The position numbers and the translations under genes were made by a program. 64,000 nucleotides of DNA from Phocoena phocoena (Eukaryota; Chordata; Mammalia; Artiodactyla; Phocoenidae). The stretch covers positions 59,748,909 to 59,812,908 of the forward strand of contig NC_089234.1 in NCBI RefSeq assembly GCF_963924675.1, given 5' to 3'. Shown piece after piece: positions 24,301-35,527 of this stretch (the first letter of the stretch is position 1; each line of letters starts with the position of its first letter). Below the pieces are notes generated by a model. The model did not search any database, was not told where the DNA came from, and saw nothing but the letters and a program-made list of their open reading frames with translations.

Positions 24301-27300
24301 CGCTTCGTCCCAGCTTACCCTTCCTAGAAGTTGTAGTCTTTTATAATGTAATCTTGGAAGCAACATGGCTCCACTTCTGCCATATTCTGTTGATCACACA
24401 GACCAACCCTAGGACAATACACAAGGTTATGAATACCAGGAAATGGGGATCACTGAGGGCCACCTTGAAACACCATCATATACACATGTTGTACCACAGC
24501 AACAAATACCCAAACAGACTGTGGCAGAGACTGCTTACTGTCCCCCTTTTCTACATTCATAAGCCCTCCTCCCAACTTCCAGCAGGGCTCACGGCTGCCT
24601 CCATTGAAGAAAAACTTCATTTCCTAGCCCACCTTTGCAACCACGTGTTGCCATTTGATTAAGGTCTGGCCAAAGGGAAGTAAGATGAAGTGATGTGTGT
24701 AACATTCTGGAGTGTGTTTATTAAAGAGAGGAGCTCTGACCTTTCCACCTCCTTCTTCCATCCTGCTGCTTGTAATATGGATGTGTTGGCTGAAGCTCCA
24801 TCTTGGATCATGAGAGTTAGGGCTAAATTCCAGGGCTGGTAGAGCTGAAGGCTAGAAGCAGCCTGGGTTCCAGAAAAGGTCAGATTTATCATTCCAGGCT
24901 TCTGAGCCTTAATTCTGGATCTTGATGAGATATCCTATCTTGTTTAAGCATCTGAATAATACAGTATGTAGGAGGTATAATAAATATATGGAGAAAATTA
25001 TAACACGCTGTTGAAAGACATAAAGGAAGACCTAAGTAAATGGAAAGCTACATTAGGCCCATGTTTGGGAATACAGAATATTATAAGAAAGTCAGTTGTC
25101 TCCAAATTAATCTGTAAATTCAATGTATTTTAAATACAAATCCTCATTTCATCTCTTGTAGACATAATCTACATGTCTCATGTAGACTAATTTGACTCTC
25201 AAATTCATATGCAAGAGTAAATGTCCAAGAGTAATGAAGGCAGTTTTTAAGAATAATAAGGAGGGAGGGCTCTAAAGCATAGACTTCCTACCTAAAAATT
25301 AAAACAGAAAGATGGGGTGCAAAGGGGCTTCGACTGTACTTACACCATTTAATTAAACAGAAAAAATACAGCATGTTTGGCAAGTTAACATTCATTGTGT
25401 TTGTGTAGTGGGTACATGGGTATTTGTTTCTCTGACTTCAGTTTTGAAATATTTCATAATACAAAATAATTGAAAATAAAATACCTGGCAAGAGAAGATT
25501 AAAGAAAAGAAAGAGAAAATGCCATGTGTCTCACTTGGAGGATTAATTCTTAGCTAATTTCCTCCGTCTTCTGTTACGTCTTGCATATCCTACATGAGGC
25601 AAAGGAACTGGGGAAAGAACATGGGCTTTGGAGTCAAACAGGATATATCTGGATTTATATACCAATTCCCCCCACTTTCTATATGACTCAGGCAAGTCAC
25701 AAAACCTCTTAGCCCCATATTCCTTATCTGGATAATGGGATAAAAATACTAACTGCAGATGACTGTCCTGAGGTCATCTCAGGTCAAGGTTATCTTTATC
25801 TATAATGACTACCCTTGACACACTGACAAAGCTTCTCTGTATGCATTTGCAAGATTATAAAATTACCCAAAAGCCAAGTAGGAGAAACTAAGAAATCCAA
25901 AGCTTTTCGGATAGTTTCGCCTTAGTTCTGTGACACAAATGCCTAAAATGTTTCAGTGGGGTGTTTTCTTTGCCCTTTGGTCAACAATGCTTTGTCTGCA
26001 TTTATGAAATCTTGCAAAATTTCCTTCACGCTATTCTAAAAAAGTTTGTGGTACTGTTTTAATTCTGATCCCTTAAGTGTATGATCAGGTCTCTGTGCAT
26101 AGTATGTGGTCTTACAGTGGATAGAAGAATGAGAAACCTTGAGTTTTAGTTTGGTTTTGCCACAGACCTTATCTTCAAGGTCGTGCATGTAAGAAACATT
26201 AGAATTGTTAGTAAATAAGTGCTCATAAAATTCTTCAATATTCGGAGAAAACGCCAACCTGGTCTGAAGGTTATTACTCTCTTATGATATCATCATAATC
26301 ATCATCACCACCTAATTTAAGTCTGGTGAGGAGCAGTGAATTTTTCTTTTAATTAAAAAAAAAATTCTTTCTTTATTTTATTTTCTGCTGCGTTGGGTCT
26401 TTGCTGCTGTGCGTGGGCTTTCTCTACTTGCGGCGAGTGGGGCTACTCTTCGTTGCGGTGCGCGTGCTTCTCACTGCGGTGGCTTCTCTTGTTGCGGAGC
26501 ACAGGCTCTAGGCGTGTGGGCTTCAGTAGTTGTGGCACGCGGCCTCAGTAGTTGTGATGCACAGGCTCTAGAGCCCAGGCTCAGTAGTTGTGGCGCATGG
26601 GCTTAGTTGCTCAGCAGCACGTGGGATCTTCCCGGACCGAGGATTGAACCTGTGTCCCCTGCATTGGCTGGCGGATTCTTCACTGTGCCACCAGGGAAGT
26701 CCCAGGAGCAGTGACTTTTAAAGGAAAAACTGAACATGCTTTTTAGATCATTTTTATTTGGTGAATGTTCCCAAATGCTTAATTTCTAAACATTTCTTCC
26801 CGCTTCTTTCCTCTCTTTCCCCTGCTAGGAAAGGCACCAATGCCCAGACCTGGATACAAGCCTCAGGAGCCCAACGGCTGCAGTTCCTATTTCCTGGGTC
26901 TCAAGGTACCAGAAAGTGTATGTACACCACCATTGTTTTCTTAGTTGATTGGTTTTAACTAAAACTAATCCAAGAGTTACGACTGAGGAACTCAACACTT
27001 AAGGAATATGATTGAGAAATATGATTAGTATTTTAAATTGGATACAGAGGAAGGGAGATCATTTTCAAAGAAAGTTTCTGATTTCCTTTTCTCAGAGGCA
27101 GCTATCCCCCAGATAAGTCGTTGTGTAGTGAACTCTGAAAGCACCAATGCAAATATCAGCTGAGCCTTAGTGAACCAAACATAACTTAATTTGAAATACA
27201 TCTGACAAGTTTGACTTATTTAAATTGGTGAGACTTTCCAGTGATGTACTGGAGCAAACTGGTACTGACCAGTACCAGTGAGGGCTGATTGCTGTATCCT

Positions 27301-29830
27301 CAGCACTTTTGCAAGCAGCTAACTTGGTGACGGTGCCGTCAAATCAACTATGTTTGGAGTATTAACATTATAGGAACCTGCAAACACACCTCCATCCACC
27401 CACATGCCCATACACACAACAAGCCACTGGCTAAACATTTATCATTTTGCCTCTGACCGTTTCTCAAACTGTCGATTTCCTTTAAAAACAAGGAATAATT
27501 AATTTCTTTTAAGACCCCTTGGAAGCCCTTTTACCTTTTTCACTTTAGAAAAGAGGTTTCATGTAAAATGTAGGTAGAAGGATTTCATATCTAAAATCAT
27601 AGTTTAGCTATGCCTTTAGTTGGTGTCTTAATCAGGCTAAACTTCACTTTTCTGCTGGTTCAAAAGATTTTTGTAGTAATTTTCTAAGCAGCATAATGTT
27701 TATTCTTCTAAGTAAAATGCTGCTCACCCATGTGGCATTTTTGTGCAAATTGAAAAGAAGTTCCCTTTCCTCAAGATGGTTTTCTTCCATTTGTCAGAAA
27801 CTAAGCTTAGGGCTTCCCTGGTGGCGCAGTGGTTGAGAGTCCGCCTGCCGATGCAGGGGACACGGGTTCGTGCCCCAGTCCGGGAAGATCCCACATGCTG
27901 CGGAGCGGCTGGGCCCGTGAGCCATGGCCGCTGAGCCTGTGCGTCCGGAGTCTGTGCTCCGCAACAGGAGAGGCCACAACAGTGAGAGGCCCGCGTACCG
28001 CAAAAAAACCCCCAAAACCAAAAAAAACCAACTAAGCTTAATATACTGATTTTGTAATAAAAGGAAATGCCTGCTACTGGCTGGATAGTTTTCTTAATAA
28101 ATATATAAATCTATGATGTCTTGTGGGAAGGTGCCCCCTTAGATACGACACTCTTGTTCACTGCACAACCTTCACAGCTGTACGCCTAACCTGGTCCACA
28201 ATCATCAGTACGTGAATGGACACAGAAGATAATCCTTCCAAATATACATTAGAGAAACAATGTATTTTTGGCTAATATCTTTTACTTGATATCAATTTAG
28301 TAGCTAAGAAAGTGGTATGCACTCTATTTTGGGAGTAATGTCATTTTGTTTACAGGTACAAATATTATTTAGAACTAGTTCAAGAATTTCCAATTGAGTT
28401 GAGTTGAATGATAGCCCCTATACTCATCTAATTCTGTTACCTCTGTTGTGATGTATTCTTAGGTTTAGGGGTGAGGTACAAGCAAAGTAGCTTGCTTCAG
28501 GTGTCAGATGATGGGAATTTACCCAGAATTGCTGAGTCCAGGCCTTTGCCTAGTCTAATGAGTTAGATTATCTCTTAATGTAATAATGCTTTGTTTTGGT
28601 TTTTGCTTAAAAGGGCCTTTTAAACTACCAAAGTCCATATTCTTCTCTAGGTGGTCTTGTAGTAAAAGTTCAAACAAGAGAACACTTAAGGAGACCCAAG
28701 AGGAAAGGATCTATGATAGCTGGTTAATCAATCCCCACCCATACCTTGAAACCAGATTTTCACAGCTTCCATCCAAGTCCAAGTCTATATTGTGAGAAGA
28801 ACTGCAAAAGATCCATGTCTATGGAAGCAACCTAACTGTCCATCGACAGATGACTGGATAAAGATGTGGCACATATATACAATGGAATATTACTCAGCCA
28901 TAAAAAGAAACGAAACTGAGTTATCTGTAGTGAGGTGGATGGACCTAGAGTCTGTCATACAGAGTGAAGTAAGTCAGAAAGAGAAAAACAATACTGTATG
29001 CTAACACATATATATGGAATCTAAAAAAAAAAAAAAGAACCTAGGGGCAGGATGGGAGTAAAGATGCAGACCTACTAGAGAATGGACTTGAGGACACGGG
29101 GAGAGGGAAGGGTAAGCTGGGACAAAGTGAGAGAGTGGCATGGACATATATACACTACCAAATGTAAAACCGATAGCTAGTGGGAAGCAACTGCATAGCA
29201 CAGGGAGATCAGCTCTGTGCTTTGTGACCACCTAGAGGGGTGGGATGGGGAGGGAGGGAGGGAGACACAAGAGGGAAGAGATACAGGGATATATGTATAT
29301 GTATAGCTGATTCACTTTGTTATAAAGCAGAAACTAACACACCATTGTGAAGCAATTATACTTCAATAAAGATGTTTAAAAAAAAAAAGATCCATGTCTA
29401 AACTCACCCTGTTCTCATCTGTTTTATAAACCACAGAATGATTACTCCTCTTTAATCACTTATTGCAACATGTCCCTTCCTTCCTCAAGAGTCTTTATCA
29501 AATCTAACTTGCTATTTTGGATGTCAAGGCCATCTATCAACTTGCCTTTCTCCTTAATTAAAAAAATAAAAAATATATATATATAGATATAGATATATAT
29601 AATAAAAATATATAATACATCACCCTGCTAAGACCCTTGAAAGACTAAACAAACTAATTGACTTGCTCATATATGATATGCTCATTATTTCCTTTCTTTA
29701 CCTGCTGTATCTTAAGTCTACCATCATCTCTAATAATCCTTTCAAAAAAATTCCTGTTTGGTAACTCTACATGTGGCAGTCTACGAACTTAGTTTATGAC
29801 ACATTTGTAATAGTTTAGGATGCTTTATAA

Positions 29831-29872
<42 letters not shown>

Positions 29873-32800
29873 TTGTTGTTTGATCATAGTCCCCTCGTGG
29901 TCAGGAACTATGTTCTATCCCCACTCTGCTCCTCGACACATACAAACACATATACACATACTTAAAACAGTGCTGCATGGGATGGATCCCTGATAAATGC
30001 TGGTGACCTCTTTATGAACTGAGGCTTAATTTTTCATACTTCTGAGACTTGGAATCTTTTGTTTAAACAAAATCTCGTATAGCATAGGTTTTAGTTGAAT
30101 TTGCCAGTCTTGAAGCTATGCCCTCTTGCCTAACTTTCTGATTTCTATTTTTAGCACTATAGTGGCCTGTGAATTTGAAAATTACTAAACCCCAAAAGAA
30201 AAAGAAGAAAAGTGGGCCATTCAAAGTTATTAAACTAATAACTAGATCATGATCAAAACTTAGCATCCTGTGACTGTCAATCTGATGTATTCTTTCCAGT
30301 CATCGGTGCTTCTGAATAGATCTGAATCTGTAACAGGAATTTGAGAACAAGGTGGGCAAGGTTGCCTAAGGTCCTTGGTCTAAACGTGGCATTTTCTTCC
30401 TTCACTTTTCTTCCTTCACTTTTCCTCAGATGGACTTGGGCATTCCAGCAATGACCAAGTGCTGCAACCAGCTGGACGTCTGTTATGACACTTGCGGTGC
30501 CAACAAGTATCGCTGTGATGCAAAATTCCGATGGTGTCTCCACTCTATCTGCTCTGACCTTAAGCGGAGTCTGGGCTTTGTCTCCAATATACAAGGTAGG
30601 AATCTTAAGTGCATCTACCCGTGAGCAGGGAGTTTTGTTCCTGTTTTCACACAGAAATGTAGCCAGAGCCCTTTTACTCAAAGAGACCATCAGAGCTCAC
30701 TGATCTTTCTTTATCCTGTGACCAATGCAAGAAAGGGGGAAGGAAGATTCTGGGCAATCCTTCACTAAAGTTCTTGCTGTCCTGCCCAGGAGCTGCTGGC
30801 ACCACTCCTGATGGACAGGGCCATACCAAAGCCTTCCCAGAGAAATAAAATCTATCCTCTAAGGACAGAGCAAGAGTTGCCCAACTGGCTTTCGTGATCC
30901 ATTCCACTGTTAAATAATTTTCCATATCAGGAATTATTCCGTATAGGACTACATGCTTGGGTTTAAGCCTTTTTTTTTTCTTATTTTGTTCTCATCAGGG
31001 AAAGAATTTTAATTTAAAAATCTATCTTTTTTGTGTAAAAGTCTCTATATCTTTGAGGATAATTATTTTCAAACAACTGCTTACCTACCTAATTTCTAGC
31101 ACTGATTCTGTAATTTCTTTTTCCTAATTTACCTTAGGAAAAGTTGTAATCCTTTAGTTTCTGAAGCCCAAACATTACATCCAGGTATTAGCATTGTATA
31201 TTTTTAGGTGGTGAAGTTTGAAATTCAGGCTTATGAAGAGCTGGCCCCATGCCATCGAGAAAGTCAGCTGCAGGAAGAATCTCGGATCTTGTTATAGATC
31301 AATGTCTAGAGTGCTGTCCTGTAGTGAATGTCTGAGGGCTTGAAAATATGAATAATTAATTAGGCCCTGTAAAAGGGAGTATCATTCTATCTGTACCTAC
31401 AAAAGGTGAAAAAGTGCCTGCTGCTAATCTAGGGTCAGGTCAAGTTACTCCCTCCAAGAAACATCCTATTGATTCTTTCTCCTAAATATCTCTTTGATAT
31501 ATCACTTGCCCGGTTACTACAGATTAACCCAATCTCTGGGTCCCATCCATGGGGTCTCTATTGACCCCATAGAGACCAGGTATATTTTCATACCAGACGA
31601 ATCTGATCATCTCCACCCTCCGTGTAAGTCCTTCAATAGGTTCCTCTTCCTTAGGATTAAATCCAAGTCCTTAGCATGACATTCATAGCCCTTTCTGACT
31701 CAGTCCTAGCCTACCTCTCCAGCATCATCTTGCTTATTTCTGATTTCTTTCCTGACTTCTGCTATTCCAAACTATGTGGGTTGATGGCGCAAATCTTTCT
31801 GCCTCTTCAGTTCCCTGTGCTTGAAATACTCTGATCATTCATTTTTTTGTTGTTGTTCAGTTTTATTGAGATATAACTCACATACTATAAAATTCAACCA
31901 TTTAAATGCTTTTTAAAATATGTTCACAGAGTTATGCAATCAGCCCCACAATTAATTTTAGAACATTTTCATCACTCCAAAAAGAAACTCTAGAGCCATT
32001 AGTAGTCCCACTACATCGTTCCCCTGGCTAGCTCTAGGCAACCATTAGTCTGTTTTCTCTATAAATTTGCCTATTCTGGACAATTCATATAAATGGTGTC
32101 ATAAAATATGTGGTCTTCTGTGACTGGATTCTTTCACTTGGCAAGGTTTATCCATATTGTAGCATGTATCAGTATTTCATTCCTTTTTATTGCTGAATAG
32201 CATTCCATTGTATGGATATAATATGTTTTCTCTATCCATTCATCAATTGATGGACATTTGGGTTGTTTCCACTTTTGGGCTATTATGAATAGTTCTGGTA
32301 TGAACATTTATGTACAAGTTTTTGTGGTGACATGTTTTCATTTCTCTTGGATATATATCTAGGAGGGGAATTTCTGGGTTATATGGTAATTTTATAACAA
32401 ACTGATTTCCAAAACAGCTATACCATTTCACATTCCCACCAGCAATGTATTATGGTTCCAATTTCTCCACATCCTTGCCAACACTTGTTATTATCTATCT
32501 TATTACAGACCCTAGTAGGTGTGAAGTTATATCTCATTGTGGTTTTGATTTGCATTTCCCTGATGGCTAATGATGTTGAGCATCTTTTTATGTGCTTATT
32601 GGCCATTAAATAACTGCTTTGGAGAGATGTCTATTCATTTGCCCCCTTTTAAATTGGGTTATTTGTCTTTTTATTATTGAGTCATAAGACTTCTTGTATA
32701 TATTCTGGATGCAAATCTTTTATCAGATATGTGACTTGCAAATGTTTTCTCTCATTTTATGAGTTGATTTTTCACTTTCTTGATGATATAATTTGCAGCC

Positions 32801-35493
32801 CAAAAGTTTTACATTTTGATTAAGTCCATTTTATCCTTTTAAAAATTTTTTCTTGTACTTTTGGTGTCATATGTAAAAAGGCTTAGCCTAACTCAAGGTC
32901 ACAAAGATTTACTCCTAAGTTTTCTTCTAAGAGTTTTGTTGTAGCTCATATATTTAGACCTATGATACATTTTAGTTAATTTTTGTGTAAGAAAGGGGTC
33001 CAACTTCATTCTTTTGCATGTGGACACACACCATTTGTTGAAAAAGACTATTCTTTCCCACCATTTGTTCCTGCACCATTTGTTGAAAGAGACTATTCTT
33101 TCCCACAATAAATTGTCTTTGCACCCTTGCCAAAAATCAATTTGCCATAATTGCAGTGTTTATTTCTAGACTTTCAATTCTATTCCATTGATCTATGCCA
33201 GTACCACACTGTTCCTATTATTGTAATTTTGTAGTAAATTTTGAAATCAGGAAGTGTCCTTCAACTTTGCTCTTTTTCAAGATTTCTTCAGATATTCTGG
33301 ATCTTCTGCATTTCCATATGAATTTTAGGTTCAGCTTGTCAATTTCTTCAAGAAATGGCAGGTGGAATTTTGATAGGACTCTTGTTGACTCTGTAAATCC
33401 ATTTGAGGAGTATTGCCATCTTTTTTTAAAAGATTTATTTATTATTCATTTTATTTATTTTTGGCTGCTTTGGGTCTTAGTTGCAGCACACGGGATCTTT
33501 GCTGAGGCATGCGGGATCTTTCGTTGTGGCGCGTGGGCTCTTTGTCCTGGTGCACAGGATTCTCTCTAGTTGTGGCGTGTGGGTTTTCTCATCTCTAGTT
33601 GTGGCGCGCAGGCTCCAGGGCGCATGGGCTCTGTAGTTGTGGCACACGGGTTCCAGAGCACGTGGACTCTGTAGTTTGCCGCATGCAGGCTCTCTAGTTG
33701 AGGTGTGCAAGCTCAGTAGTTGTGGTGTGTTGGCTTAGGTGCCTTGCAGCATGTGGGATCTTAGTTCCCTGACCAGGGATCGAACCCGCGTCCCCTGCAT
33801 TGTAAGGTGGATGATTCTTTTGCACTGGACCACCAGGAAAGTCCTGAGGAGTATTGCCATCTTAACAAAATTATGTTTTCTGATCGATGAACATGAATGT
33901 CTTTCCACTTATTTGGGTCTTCTTTAATTTCTTTCAACAATGTTTTATAGTTTTCACAGCACAGCTCTTATACTCCTTTGTTTAATTTGTTCCTAAGTAT
34001 TTTTTCCTTTTTGATGCTTTTTTTTTTTTTTATTTTGGCTGTGTTGTGTCTTTGTTGCTGCATGCAGGCTTTCTCTAGTTGCAGCAAGTGGGGGCTACTC
34101 TTCATTGCGGTGTGCATGCTTCTCATTGCAGTGGTTTCTCTTGTTGCGGAGCATGGGCTCTAGGCATGTGAGCTCCAATAGTTGCAGCATGCAGCCTCAG
34201 TAGTTGTGACACAAGGGCTTAGTTGCTCCACAGCATGTGGGATCTTCCTGGACCAGGGATCAAACCTGTGTCCCCTGCATTGGCAGGCAGATTCTTTTTT
34301 TTTTTTTTTTTGGTGGTACGCGGGCCTCTCACTGTTGTGGCTTCTCCCGTTGCGGAACACAGGCTCCGGACGCGCAGGCTCAGCAGCCATGGCTCACCAG
34401 CCCAGCCGCTCTGCGGCACGTGGGATCGTCCCAGACTGGGACACGAACCCCTGTCCCCTGCATCGGCAGGCAGACTCTTAACCACTGCGCCACCAGGGAA
34501 GCCCTGGCAGGTGGATTCTTAACCACTGTGCCACCAGGGAAATCCCTTGATGCTATTATAAAGGGAATTGTTTTCTTAATTGTATTTTCAGATTATTTGC
34601 CAATAATGTATACAACTACAATTGATTTTTGTATACTGATCTTTTATCTTGCAACCTTACTGAACTCATTTATTACCTCCAAGAAAGTTTTAGTAGATTC
34701 CTTAGGCTTTTCTGTACACAAGATAATGTCATCTGCATATTGTCTTCCTTTTCAATTTAGATGCCTTTTCTTTCTCTTGCCAATTGTCCTGGCTAGAACT
34801 TCTAGTAGAGTATTGAATAGAAGTGGTGAGAACAATGTGGAGATTAAACAACATGCTACTGAACAACCAATATGCCAAAGAAGAAATCAGAAGAGAATAT
34901 AACACACCAAGACTTATGAGAAGCAGTAAAAGCAGTCCTAAGAGGGAAGTTTATAGCAATAAATGTCAACATCAAAAAAAAGAAGGATCTCACATCAACA
35001 AACCTAACTTTAAACTTCAAAGAACTAGAAAAAGAAAAGCAAATGAAGCCTAAAGTTTGTAGAAGGAAGGAAATAAGAAAGATCAGAGTGGAAATAAATG
35101 AAATAGAGACTAAAAGGACAATAGAAAAGATCAGTTAAACTGAGAGCTGTTTTATAAAATAGATAAAATAGACAAAACTTTAGCTAGGTTGGCCAAGAAA
35201 AAAAAAGAGGACGCAAATAAATAAAATCAGAGGTGAAAGAGGAAACATTAAAACTAATATCACAGAAATACAAAGAACCATAAAAGACTACCATGAAAAA
35301 TTATACACCAAGTTAGACAGCCTAGAAGAAATGGATAAATTCCTAGAAACATACAACCTACCAAGAATGAATCATGAGGAAATAGAAAATCTAATCAGAA
35401 CTGTTACTAGTAAGGAGATTGAATCAGTAGTCAAAAATCTCCCAACAAACAAAAATTTAGGACCAGGTGGCTTCACTTTTTTTTTTTGGCTTC

Positions 35494-35527
<34 letters not shown>

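Larger units (their letters stand above)
31846..34830 (-). mobile_element. Old L1, 3' portion of a 5'-inverted copy
   Basis: Reverse-strand L1 running from the 3' UTR (ttttattgagatataactca) back through ORF2 to the RT region (gtcctggctagaacttctag). Two SINE insertions interrupt it (33423-33844 and 34019-34546). At about 34830 the L1 flips to the + strand, the mark of 5' inversion. Confidence 0.85.

Noticed and set aside
24201..24662. 153-codon + strand frame
   Set aside because: Runs through an antisense L1 3' UTR and ancient repeat sequence.
34237..34902. 221-codon frame
   Set aside because: Joins a nested SINE and antisense L1. Repeat-derived only.
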